A program made the position numbers and the translations under genes. A model generated the notes under the pieces. The model was given only the letters and a program-made list of their open reading frames with translations, was not told the origin of the DNA and searched no databases. This document shows positions 1-7,146 of a stretch of 34,710 nucleotides of DNA, piece after piece. This stretch comes from Pseudomonadota bacterium. Its GTDB lineage: Bacteria; Myxococcota_A; UBA9160; JADFDR01. Every line of letters starts with the position of its first letter. The first letter of the stretch is position 1. The DNA lies in assembly GCA_003353845.1 (NCBI GenBank), contig PIVT01000041.1:1-34710 (forward strand), in the 5' to 3' direction.

Positions 1-252
1 GATGGCACCGACGTCCGGCCTGGCGACATATTCCATGATTTCTGCCGCGCGCCGCGCATCGTCACCCGCCAGAAAGCCTTCTTGTGCAAAAAGATCCTGG
101 CGCTGCGCCGTCTGGAAACCCGCTCGCTCCAAGGCCGCTATCCCCGCGCACAGGCCCTCCTGCGCTTGCTCTCCAAGCACTGGCCCCGCCGGTGCGACGA
201 TGGCGATGGTGCTTCCAGGAATGAGCGCGTTGGGCTTTTCAAGCGTTGTCAT
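1..252 (-). CDS. ldcA: LD-carboxypeptidase (peptidase family S66), N-terminal fragment
   Basis: The first 84 residues of a protein that continues past the left edge of the window. It starts MTTLEKPNALIPGSTIAIVA and continues with APAGPV, then, near residues 60-70, a FLAGDDARRAAE stretch. This pattern (an 'IAIVAPAGP' strand followed by 'LAGDDA.RA') is typical of the N-terminal half of S66 LD-carboxypeptidases, which trim the terminal D-Ala from murein tetrapeptides during peptidoglycan recycling, or of the related MccF immunity peptidases. The catalytic Ser, Glu and His lie outside the window, so LdcA and MccF-like members cannot be separated. The ATG directly abuts the dnaB stop codon (TAG followed immediately by ATG), suggesting co-transcription and translational coupling with dnaB. 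Confidence 0.8.
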   Translation of the reverse strand, partial: MTTLEKPNALIPGSTIAIVAPAGPVLGEQAQEGLCAGIAALERAGFQTAQRQDLFAQEGFLAGDDARRAAEIMEYVARPDVGAI

Positions 253-1761
253 CTAAATGGGGTCTTGTTCGCCATCATGGCCAAAAGAAGCGTCACCGGG
301 TCCGACGAATTCTCCGGGGTCGAAGGAGGGCGCGACGTCGTCATCGTCGCGATAAGTCACCGGATTGGCGTCGGCGAAGCGGGCGTGGCGCGCCTCAAAT
401 TTGAGTTTGACCGTTCCCGTCGGGCCGTTGCGCTGCTTGGAAAAAATAATCTCCGCAATGCCGGGTTCTTCGGTGGTCTTCGGGTTGTAGTACTCATCGC
501 GGTAAATAAAGGCAATGACGTCCGCGTCTTGCTCGATGGCCCCGGATTCACGCAGATCGCCCATCATGGGTCGACGCTTGTCGGGATCGCGTTGCTCGGG
601 ACCTCGATTGAGCTGCGCCAATGCCAACACGGGGCAATTCAATTCCTTGGAAAGCAGCTTGAGTCCGCGGCTGATATCCCCCACCTCAAGATCTTTGCGG
701 CTGTCCTTGCCATCACCGGCAACCAACTGCAAGTAATCCACCACCACGAGATCCAAACCGCCGATCTCCGCAGCCAGGCGTCGGCACTTGGCTTTGATCT
801 CCAGAATGGTAATGCCGCCCGTATCGTCGATATAAATGGGCGCCTCTTCCAAAATATTGGCGGCATCCACCAGTCGTCGATAATCCGAATGGGAGAGATA
901 GCCTTTGCGCAGGGCCGATTGATCGACGCCGGCCTCGGCCATCAGCAAGCGCACGACCAAGGATTGGGTCGTCATTTCCAAGGAAAAAACCGCGCATTTC
1001 GCACCGCTCTTTTTAGATGCGTTCTGGGCAATGGTCAGCGCAAGGGCGGTCTTCCCCATACTGGGACGTGCGGCCAGCACGATCATTTCACCGGGCTGCA
1101 AGCCACCGGTAATTTGATCGATATCGCGAAATCCCGTGCTCAGCCCGCTGATCTCACCATTGCGCGCCATGACCAAATCGATGTAATCGAAGGTCCCCGG
1201 CATTTCACTTTGGAGACTGGCAAAGGCGGAACGCCCATCTCTGCGGCCGATATCAAAGATTTTGGATTCCGCGGAATCCAAGAGCCGGGATCCAACATCA
1301 TCCCCATCGTAACCGCTCTCTACAATCTCCGTGGCCACGTTAATCAGGCGCCGCTTGACGGCCTTATCACGAATGATGCGCGCGTGGTAAACGACGTTGG
1401 CGGCGGTCGCCTCGTAATCAGCGATTTCCATCAAAGCGACGGTGCCACCGATGCTTTCCAGCAGATTTTTCGTTTTTAAGTGATCGGAAAGCGTGTGTAG
1501 ATCTACGGGAATGTTCTCGTCTTTGAGTAAGACCATGGCCCGATACAAGGCCTCGTGTGCAGGATGATAGAAATCTTCCGGCTTGATCTCAGTATAGACG
1601 GTGTGAATGGCGTGGTTGTCGAGGAGCAGGCCCGAGAGAACGGCTTTCTCGGCTTCGATGTCGTGGGGCGGGATGCGCCGCTGGCCAGCGGATTGCGACA
1701 CTGCTTCCCCCCGGCTCTCCATCCAAGTCTCCGTTTCAATCTCAGCTGCATGCTCGCGCAT
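253..1761 (-). CDS. dnaB: Replicative DNA helicase DnaB
   Basis: A 502-residue protein with the DnaB layout: an N-terminal helical domain (the motif IPPHDIEAEKAVLSGLLL near residues 30-47) that contacts primase, then a RecA-like helicase domain. Walker A is ARPSMGKTA at residues 231-239, and the Walker B-like LDLVVVDYLQL and a later LRESGAIEQDAD segment are intact. It unwinds DNA ahead of the replication fork as a hexameric ring. No intein or large insertion is visible. It lies 12 bases after rplI and abuts the LD-carboxypeptidase gene. The start is slightly uncertain: an in-frame ATG at 1722 (MESRGEAV) has a better-placed GGAG and would remove 13 residues that are not conserved in the family. 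Confidence 0.97.
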   Translation of the reverse strand: MREHAAEIETETWMESRGEAVSQSAGQRRIPPHDIEAEKAVLSGLLLDNHAIHTVYTEIKPEDFYHPAHEALYRAMVLLKDENIPVDLHTLSDHLKTKNLLESIGGTVALMEIADYEATAANVVYHARIIRDKAVKRRLINVATEIVESGYDGDDVGSRLLDSAESKIFDIGRRDGRSAFASLQSEMPGTFDYIDLVMARNGEISGLSTGFRDIDQITGGLQPGEMIVLAARPSMGKTALALTIAQNASKKSGAKCAVFSLEMTTQSLVVRLLMAEAGVDQSALRKGYLSHSDYRRLVDAANILEEAPIYIDDTGGITILEIKAKCRRLAAEIGGLDLVVVDYLQLVAGDGKDSRKDLEVGDISRGLKLLSKELNCPVLALAQLNRGPEQRDPDKRRPMMGDLRESGAIEQDADVIAFIYRDEYYNPKTTEEPGIAEIIFSKQRNGPTGTVKLKFEARHARFADANPVTYRDDDDVAPSFDPGEFVGPGDASFGHDGEQDPI

Positions 1762-1773
1762 CCATCCAAGACT

Positions 1774-2229
1774 CTAGCTAGAAGCCACCACGTTCACCTG
1801 AACCAAGGCTACCACATCTCGGTACAGCTGGATCTTAACTTTGTGCTCACCGAGTTCTTTGATGGGTTGCTCAAGTTCAATCTTGCGCCGGTCGACGCTG
1901 AAGCCCTTCTCGCTCAATAGCTCAGCAATATTGGCAGACTTCACCGAACCGAAAAGTTTGCCCTCTTCCCCGGCCTGCATTTCGATCGTTAGCTCCACCG
2001 CTTGCAGCTGGTCGCGCTCATTGATGCCATCCTTGCGCAACTTGGAAACACGTTCAGCGACCACGCGTTTGTGGTGCTCGATTTCGTTGACATTTCCCTT
2101 GGTCGCGAGGTTCGCCATGCCTTTGGGAATCAGAAAATTCCGTGCATAGCCCGCCTTGACCGAAACCAGGTCGCCGGCCTCGCCCAACGTGCTGACGTCT
2201 TCTCGCAGAATCAATTGTACATTCGCCAT
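1774..2229 (-). CDS. rplI: 50S ribosomal protein L9
   Basis: A 151-residue protein opening MANVQLILREDVSTLGEAGD, followed by the conserved 'VSVKAGYARNFLIPKGMA' region that makes the L9 N-terminal rRNA-binding domain. A long connecting helix (about residues 42-75) leads into the C-terminal domain. Length matches the family. L9 binds 23S rRNA at the base of the L1 stalk and projects from the ribosome surface. It lies between rpsR and dnaB in the common order rpsF-rpsR-rplI-dnaB. An AAGAGGG-type ribosome binding site is seen just upstream of the ATG. Confidence 0.97.
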   Translation of the reverse strand: MANVQLILREDVSTLGEAGDLVSVKAGYARNFLIPKGMANLATKGNVNEIEHHKRVVAERVSKLRKDGINERDQLQAVELTIEMQAGEEGKLFGSVKSANIAELLSEKGFSVDRRKIELEQPIKELGEHKVKIQLYRDVVALVQVNVVASS

Positions 2230-2244
2230 GAACCTACCCTCTTC

Positions 2245-2694
2245 TTAAGACGCCGGCGGCGTGTAAGGCATCAGTGCCAGTTGTCGCGCGCGCTTGACTC
2301 CAATACAAACCTGCCGTTGGTGCTTTGCGCAATTACCGGAAACACGTGCCGGAATCAACTTGCCCGACTCCGCAATAAATACACGCAGTACCTTTGCGTC
2401 CTTGTAATCGACAGGCACCGTGGCATCCGCACAGAAGCGACAAACTTTCTTGCGTCCAAAACCCTTCTTCTTTGCCTTGCGAGCTTTCTTGCGCGCCTTG
2501 GCCCGCAAGCGCCCCTTCACCGTTAAGGGAGCTCGTTCTTCGCGTCGGCCGTAGCCACCGCGATCTCCATCCGGTCGGCCACCGCCGGCAGGTCGTTCAG
2601 GTCGTTCAGGTCGTTCGGGTCGCTCCGGTCGTTCAGGACGCTCAGCTCGTTCAGGACGCGGGGCGGCTTTCTCTTCGCTTACTTCTTCGCTCAT
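2245..2694 (-). CDS. rpsR: 30S ribosomal protein S18 with repeat-bearing N-terminal extension
   Basis: A 149-residue S18; usual bacterial S18 is about 75-90 residues. The conserved core begins near residue 78 and has a candidate zinc site of the CCCH kind: Cys85, Cys88, Cys122 and His125. The C-terminal part 'CIGVKRARQLALMPY' is typical of S18. Residues about 14-36 are a run of ERP tripeptides encoded by near-identical 9-bp repeats, followed by a Gly/Arg/Asp linker and a Lys/Arg-rich stretch (58-83). S18 forms a heterodimer with S6 on the 30S platform. The ATG overlaps the rpsF stop as ATGA, so the two are probably translationally coupled. The extension looks disordered; its role is unknown. 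Confidence 0.95.
   Translation of the reverse strand: MSEEVSEEKAAPRPERAERPERPERPERPERPERPAGGGRPDGDRGGYGRREERAPLTVKGRLRAKARKKARKAKKKGFGRKKVCRFCADATVPVDYKDAKVLRVFIAESGKLIPARVSGNCAKHQRQVCIGVKRARQLALMPYTPPAS
2580..2648. repeat. 9-bp tandem repeats encoding ERP tripeptides in rpsR
   Basis: On the plus strand, imperfect copies of CGTTCAGGT follow one another; read on the minus strand they encode Glu-Arg-Pro units at about residues 14-36 of S18. The period is a multiple of three, so copy-number change would keep the frame. Confidence 0.85.
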
Positions 2695-3374
2695 TTCGCA
2701 TCCTCCTGATCGCCGCTCTCAACGTCGGTCGCTTTGGCTTCTTCGCCCTTGGCTTCCTCGCCACTCTTTTCGGCGGGAGCAGTTTCCTCCGCAGGAGCCG
2801 TTTCCTCCGCGGGAGCAGTTTCCTCCGCGGGAGCAGTTTCCTCCGCGGGAGCGCTTTCGGCAGTCGCCTCAGCGCCTTCCTCAGTCCCTTCTTCCTCAAC
2901 AGGTGCCGCTGCAGCTGCCTCTGCCGCTGCTTCCGCTGCAGCCTTTTCTTCCGCCGCCTTGCGCGCAGCTTCTTCGCGTGCCGCAACTTCCTCTTCGGCC
3001 CGTTGTGTCGCCCGCTCTGCAGCGCGCTCGTAACGCTGCTTCTCTAGCTCGGCGCCTTCAGCTTCACGTGCTTCCACATCGGCGACCCGAGGCTCCAACA
3101 ACACTGTGAGATAGCGAAGGATGGAGTTCTCAAGCTGCAGTGAGCGCTCAAAGTCTTTGACGATGGAGCCTGGATTCAGATAATGCAGCGTGAGGTAATG
3201 ACCCTTCTGAAAATCTTGGATCTCATAGGCCAAGCGTCGCTTACCTAGATCCTCGATAAAAAGTCGTTTGCTGCCGTGTTTGCCCAAAGCGCCGTCGAGC
3301 TTGGTTAAAAGCTCTTCGCGCCCTTCCTCGGAGATCTCCGGTTGGACGATGATAGTAGTCTCGTATTCGCGCAC
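2691..3374 (-). CDS. rpsF: 30S ribosomal protein S6 with long acidic C-terminal tail
   Basis: S6 core at residues 1-97 (VREYETTIIVQPEISEEG at the start, then KRRLAYEIQDFQKGHYLTLHY) followed by a tail of about 130 residues. The tail has a Glu/Ala/Arg-rich region predicted to be helical or coiled coil (about 100-158), then APAEET hexapeptide repeats (175-200) and an acidic end. Common S6 is roughly 95-140 residues, so this 227-residue form is unusually long. I chose the GTG start at 3374 because AGGAGG lies at ideal spacing before it and it matches the family's N terminus; an upstream in-frame ATG at 3527 would read through the leader. S6 pairs with S18 in the 30S subunit, and rpsR follows with an ATGA overlap. 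Confidence 0.95.
   Translation of the reverse strand: MREYETTIIVQPEISEEGREELLTKLDGALGKHGSKRLFIEDLGKRRLAYEIQDFQKGHYLTLHYLNPGSIVKDFERSLQLENSILRYLTVLLEPRVADVEAREAEGAELEKQRYERAAERATQRAEEEVAAREEAARKAAEEKAAAEAAAEAAAAAPVEEEGTEEGAEATAESAPAEETAPAEETAPAEETAPAEETAPAEKSGEEAKGEEAKATDVESGDQEDAK
2778..2856. repeat. 18-bp tandem repeats encoding APAEET in rpsF
   Basis: Four to five near-identical copies of an 18-bp unit (plus-strand form GGAGCAGTTTCCTCCGCG) encode Ala-Pro-Ala-Glu-Glu-Thr repeats in the S6 tail. The period keeps the reading frame, so slippage would change tail length without breaking the protein. Confidence 0.9.
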
Positions 3375-3600
3375 AAATTCCTCCTCGCGGACAGGCCTTC
3401 TATGGCCCGAGCCCTGAGCAGTGCCGGCTTTTTTGGTTGCCGGAATGCCCCACGATGGACTGAGGTGGTTACCAGAAACAGGGTCAGCGTATCCGACCCT
3501 GCGAACAGGCGGCGAAATATAGGGCATTCCTTTGCAGAAGCCAGCCTTGCGAGGGCCTAGATCCGTTCAAAGGTCAGATTTCCCAGAGAAGTGGAATTTT
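3375..3600 (-). promoter_or_regulatory. rpsF promoter and structured 5' leader
   Basis: No gene is apparent in this stretch. On the minus strand a TATATT hexamer (3516-3521) is a plausible -10 box, with a weak TGGCTT-like -35 about 16 bases upstream. Downstream, within the would-be leader, are two hairpins: a 7-bp stem CAGGGTC/GACCCTG (3479-3485 with 3495-3501) and a CCGGC/GCCGG stem with an A-rich loop near 3423-3443. The leader ends at the AGGAGG site of rpsF. Many bacteria control this operon through an S6:S18-binding leader RNA. This leader is a candidate for that, but I could not align it to the known motif. Confidence 0.4.
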
Positions 3601-3732
3601 AGCCTCTCGGAAAAAGAGGCCCTTAGCCTCCTGGAAAAAGAGGCCCTTAGCCTCTCGGAAAAAGAGGCCCTTAGCCTCTCGGAAAAAGAGGCCCTTAGCC
3701 TCTCGGAAAAAGAGGCCCTTAGCCTCTTTTTT
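3601..3732. repeat. Five tandem 24-bp repeats plus a partial copy between the DksA-like gene and rpsF
   Basis: The unit AGCCTCTCGGAAAAAGAGGC followed by CCTT is repeated from 3601, 3625, 3649, 3673 and 3697, then a partial copy begins at 3721. Four copies are identical; the second (3625-3648) differs by TC to CT at positions 6-8 of the unit. The stop codon of the DksA-like gene (3719-3721) lies inside the first hairpin met by transcription, so the array seems to have grown from that gene's own terminator. Confidence 0.97.
3611..3728 (-). terminator. Stack of five intrinsic terminators
   Basis: On the minus strand every repeat junction reads AGAGGC-TAAGG-GCCTCT followed by a T run (GCCTCTTTTT). 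This is a 6-bp GC-rich stem, extended by G-U or A-U pairs, a 5-base loop and a U tract, which is the form of an intrinsic terminator. The five hairpins span about 3707-3728, 3683-3704, 3659-3680, 3635-3656 and 3611-3632. The variant copy keeps the minus-strand stem through a G-U wobble while breaking it on the plus strand. The array lies after the DksA-like gene and before the rpsF promoter. The outermost hairpin (3707-3732) is also followed by T's on the plus strand. Confidence 0.8.
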
Positions 3733-4099
3733 CCCTTAGCCCCTGGCAGGCCAGGCAAAAGGGGGCCTCCGGGCGGGCTTTGAGCCGGGGAAACCCTATG
3801 TTTTCCCCACAGTTCTGGCATTCCCCATACTCCCCCTCCCGCTGGCGCATCACAGCCCCTTCCACCTGCTGAAGCCGCAGTTGGGCGGCACTTCGATTGG
3901 CCTTGAGCATGCTTTGCTGCTGCATCGCATCCATGCGCGAGAGACGGCCAATGGGCTCATCCAAATCCACCGGCTGGGCCCCTTGGCTGGAAAGGGAGAG
4001 CCCACGCTGTAACTCCTCGCGTAAACTCAATAAGTCAGCCCGCAACTCGGCCTGCTGAGCCTCGCTCAGGTCCTCCACAGAACGATCACGATTCGTCAA
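3719..4099 (-). CDS. DksA/TraR-family C4 zinc-finger protein
   Basis: A protein of about 119-126 residues. The N-terminal half is a predicted coiled coil (LSEAQQAELRADLLSLREEL, then RMDAMQQQSMLKANRSAAQL), and the C-terminal half has the DksA-type zinc finger with CQNC and CLAC pairs and the connecting 'GFPRLKARPEAPF'. Relatives bind the RNA polymerase secondary channel and alter initiation, sometimes with ppGpp. It is shorter than E. coli DksA and closer to small TraR/DksA-like members. The start is uncertain: the TTG at 4099 lies inside the kinase gene's end, and a GTG at 4078 lies 7 bases after the kinase stop. Neither has a strong ribosome binding site, which fits coupling to kinase translation. 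The role cannot be assigned beyond the family. Confidence 0.85.
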   Translation of the reverse strand: MTNRDRSVEDLSEAQQAELRADLLSLREELQRGLSLSSQGAQPVDLDEPIGRLSRMDAMQQQSMLKANRSAAQLRLQQVEGAVMRQREGEYGECQNCGENIGFPRLKARPEAPFCLACQGLREKRG

Positions 4100-7052
4100 A
4101 AAGTTTCTTCGACAGGGTGAAATGGAAGCTGCTGCCTCGATCCTCGCCCGCGGACAGCACCCAAACGCGACCCCCATGGAATTCCACGATGCGCTTGACC
4201 AGGGCCAGGCCCATGCCCGTCCCTGTACTGTTGGCATCCAAGCGATTGAAAAGACCAAAGATGGCCGTGAAGTATTGCTTGTCGATTCCTATGCCGTTGT
4301 CGTGGACGATGCATTCTACTTCATCTTTGTGATCCAGGGCGATCACTCGAATCTCCACCGGCCGATGGGGAGAGGCAAAGTCCAGCGCGTTTTCAAACAA
4401 GCGGCTGAAAATTTCGACAATGCGCAGTCGCTCACCGAAAATTGCAGCCAGGTCTTCCGGGCACTCCACCTGGCCACCCGCCTTCTCCAATGAATCCTGC
4501 AAAGGACGCAAAGCCATCGACGCTGCATCACCAAGATTAAAGTGCTCCATGGGCGTCACCATGCGACCAATTCTAGAGAACTCCAGCAAGTCTCCGAGCA
4601 AGTACCCGAGTTGCTCGGCGGCAGATTGAATTTGTACGACATCCGCCATGACCTCTTCAGGTTCGGCGCTCTCCAGACCTTGCTCCATGAGACCGAGAAA
4701 ACCGCTCATGGTAACCAAGGGCGCTTTCAAATCGTGTGACGAGGCATAGACAAAACGTTCCAGTTCTTTATTGCTCGCCTCCAGTGCCTCCAAGGCGCGC
4801 TTACGTTCTTCCGACTCGCGCACCAGATTGGCATAACGCAGCTCTTCTCGGCTGTAGGATTCTTGCAACTCCTGCGCAACCTCGCGTGCCGTACCCGGCC
4901 AGAAGAACAAGCGACGCAATCGATGAAACCACCCGATGTCTTCCTCAATCTGTACATCAATACGCAAACGAGGTTCGACGCGCTCTACGTGAATGTCCGC
5001 ACGCTTCCAACCCAATACCGTGGGCAAGACCGAGAAAATAGTCACCGCTCCGAATTCAAATTCGGGGAAGGGTTCTATTCCTTTTTTGAAATCAACCCAC
5101 ATCACAACATGGCCGGGGCCCATGCGCTCGCAGGTGTATCGAAAACATGAAAACAGGTGACGCTGAATCGGTTGGCGCTCACTGCCAATCCACATAAAGA
5201 AGTCAGAGGGCATAAAGAGGACACGGGCTGCGAGAGTGAGAGAACGCAACCAGTTCATCCGGGGCATGTTTTCCAAAATCATGCGCTCTTCTTCCTCGGA
5301 CCAAAGAAGAGCCGCGTTTTCCGAAACAATCTTGTATTCGTTCCAAGAAATTCGCTGCTCGGGATCGAGCCAGTGATCCGTCTCGCGCTGCACACCTTGA
5401 AACAACAATGCCAGGTCTTTGTCTTGTGTTCGACAGGCATCCATCCAACCCGCAATGGCACGACAAGACACTTCGGAGCCCACCAGGGGATCGGGCTCCA
5501 ACGACCACTCGGAGAGATCGCCAACATCACCCGTCTCAAAACCACGGTTCGAGCTGCGCCGCTTTTGCCTGGGTGCACTGAGGCCGTTGGGAGGATCGGG
5601 CAAGGAAAAGTGGAACTGGCTACCGGCTTCGGCACCCGCAGACTCCACCCAAATGCGACCCCCGTGAAATTCGATGACGCGCTTCACGATGGACAGCCCC
5701 ACACCTGTGCCATGTCTCTCGGTGTCCAGTCGCGTAAACAACTCGAACACTTCTTCGTGGTAACGAGGATCGATCCCGATGCCGTTGTCCGCCACCACGC
5801 ACTCGACAAAGCCCCCTTGCGTCTTTGCCGAGATTGCAATCTGCGGTGGCACATTCTCTCGAGAATAATTAATCCCGTTCTCAATCAAGTTCTGGAATAT
5901 CTCTACGATTCGAAGTCGGTCGGCAAATACGCGAGGCATATTGTCGGCGATATCGATGCGGCCTCCGCATTCTTCCGGGCGCTCTCCAATAATCTCTAGC
6001 GCTTCTTTTGCGGCCTCGTCTAAGGAAAACTCCTCTCGTTCACCCACGACGCGACCTACACGCGACAACTCAAGCAAACCTTGGAGCAAACCCGCCATTT
6101 GATCCACCGCTGAGCGAATTCGCTCAACATCGGAATGCACGCGATCAATACGTTTGTTCCGAAGGTCTTTTTCCAACAATCCCAAGAAACCGTGAATCGT
6201 CACCAGAGGAGATTTCAAGTCGTGGGAGACGGTATAAACGAATCGCTCCATCTCTGCGTTTTTTGCTTCAAGTTCGCTGGCGGTGGTCTTGCGCTCCACC
6301 ATCTCCAGTTGAAGTTGCTCATAGCGCATGGCTTCCTGGCTATGCGCCTCTTGCAATTCTCGCGCAACATCCAAGGCCGTGACGCCTGAGGTCGTAAGCC
6401 GCCACAAACGCCTCAGCCATCCAATCTGTTCGTGAATGTAAAACATCGCGTGCAGACGATTGCCGACGTGTTGAATCTCGACGCGAGCAGGTTCCCAACC
6501 AAACAAAGTGGGAATTCCGCAGAAATAATTCATGGCAAGCCGCGCATAAGCCTGCGAAGGCACCTTGCCCGGCTTGAAGTCAGTCCACATTTCAACCTGG
6601 TGGGGCCCGATTGCCTTGCACTCATAAGTCATGCAGCTCACCAATTGGGCCTGCACACTATTTTTAGGATTGCCTGCCCAGAGAAAGAGATCTACCGGCG
6701 AATAGAGCAACCTGGCAGCCCTGAGCATGGGCCGCGGCCAAACTATGTTAAGGGTTTCGAGCTGATTGGAATCAATCTCTTCGATGGTCCATAGGTGCAT
6801 CACATTTCCGAGCGTGATGTTCAGCTCTTCCCACGAGACACGAGCCTTGGGATCCAGCAGCTCATCGATCTCCCTATCCACTCCTCGGAACAATTCTTCC
6901 AAAGGGATTTCTTCCCGACGCGCTGCATTGATCCAGGTGGCCATGACGGTCGTGGAGACTTCGCTCCCTTCAAAGGGATTCCCCGCCTCGATCCATTCTT
7001 GGGGAGGGTCTGGCCAGTGCGAGACTTGGGGACTGAGTGGGGTCGACACCAT
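4086..7052 (-). CDS. Tandem double sensor histidine kinase (two complete modules in one chain)
   Basis: A 988-residue soluble protein with two full kinase modules offset by about 496 residues. Module 1: an unassigned input domain (about 31-225), a coiled-coil linker (228-270), DHp helix with His277 in SHDLKSPL, then ATPase boxes N392, DNGIGID (422-428) and GTGVGL (448-453). Module 2: matching input domain (about 527-720), His773 in SHDLKAPL, N888, DNGIGID (918-924) and GTGMGL (944-949). All catalytic boxes look intact in both. I see no membrane segment or receiver domain, so a cytosolic sensor is likely. The input domains share GSEVS, then LLF/ELF.GV.RE.D..LDP..R.SW with each other. A partner response regulator is not in the window. 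The DksA-like gene follows, probably in the same transcript. Confidence 0.93.
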   Translation of the reverse strand: MVSTPLSPQVSHWPDPPQEWIEAGNPFEGSEVSTTVMATWINAARREEIPLEELFRGVDREIDELLDPKARVSWEELNITLGNVMHLWTIEEIDSNQLETLNIVWPRPMLRAARLLYSPVDLFLWAGNPKNSVQAQLVSCMTYECKAIGPHQVEMWTDFKPGKVPSQAYARLAMNYFCGIPTLFGWEPARVEIQHVGNRLHAMFYIHEQIGWLRRLWRLTTSGVTALDVARELQEAHSQEAMRYEQLQLEMVERKTTASELEAKNAEMERFVYTVSHDLKSPLVTIHGFLGLLEKDLRNKRIDRVHSDVERIRSAVDQMAGLLQGLLELSRVGRVVGEREEFSLDEAAKEALEIIGERPEECGGRIDIADNMPRVFADRLRIVEIFQNLIENGINYSRENVPPQIAISAKTQGGFVECVVADNGIGIDPRYHEEVFELFTRLDTERHGTGVGLSIVKRVIEFHGGRIWVESAGAEAGSQFHFSLPDPPNGLSAPRQKRRSSNRGFETGDVGDLSEWSLEPDPLVGSEVSCRAIAGWMDACRTQDKDLALLFQGVQRETDHWLDPEQRISWNEYKIVSENAALLWSEEEERMILENMPRMNWLRSLTLAARVLFMPSDFFMWIGSERQPIQRHLFSCFRYTCERMGPGHVVMWVDFKKGIEPFPEFEFGAVTIFSVLPTVLGWKRADIHVERVEPRLRIDVQIEEDIGWFHRLRRLFFWPGTAREVAQELQESYSREELRYANLVRESEERKRALEALEASNKELERFVYASSHDLKAPLVTMSGFLGLMEQGLESAEPEEVMADVVQIQSAAEQLGYLLGDLLEFSRIGRMVTPMEHFNLGDAASMALRPLQDSLEKAGGQVECPEDLAAIFGERLRIVEIFSRLFENALDFASPHRPVEIRVIALDHKDEVECIVHDNGIGIDKQYFTAIFGLFNRLDANSTGTGMGLALVKRIVEFHGGRVWVLSAGEDRGSSFHFTLSKKLFDES

Positions 7053-7146
7053 GGTGGGTACTACCCTATCAGATCTTCCCGGGCAAAGGACCGGCCAAAC
7101 AAGCTTCGAGGCTTTCCCTAACCAGCCACGCTGAAAATCAAGGGAT

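Noticed and set aside
82-1479. A 465-residue open frame on the plus strand opposite dnaB
   Set aside because: It is fully antisense to a well-conserved dnaB, has no recognisable domain, and reflects the codon pattern of the real gene.
3601-3732. CRISPR-like array
   Set aside because: The units are directly adjacent with no spacers, and there are no cas genes.
3532-3821. Repeat-bearing open frames on both strands across the 24-bp array (LSEKEALS or RLRASFSE repeats)
   Set aside because: The period is a multiple of three, so frames stay open by chance. The sequence is better explained as tandem terminators, and no ribosome binding site or homology supports a protein.
4100-4258. N-terminal extension of the DksA-like protein to 4258
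   Set aside because: The extra residues are an out-of-frame reading of the conserved kinase C terminus and show no DksA similarity.
5157-5999. A 280-residue open frame on the plus strand inside the kinase gene
   Set aside because: Antisense to conserved kinase motifs, with no domain of its own.
4086-7052. Assembly duplication as the cause of the double kinase
   Set aside because: The two halves differ throughout at protein and DNA level, so they are not a copied read or misjoin of one gene.
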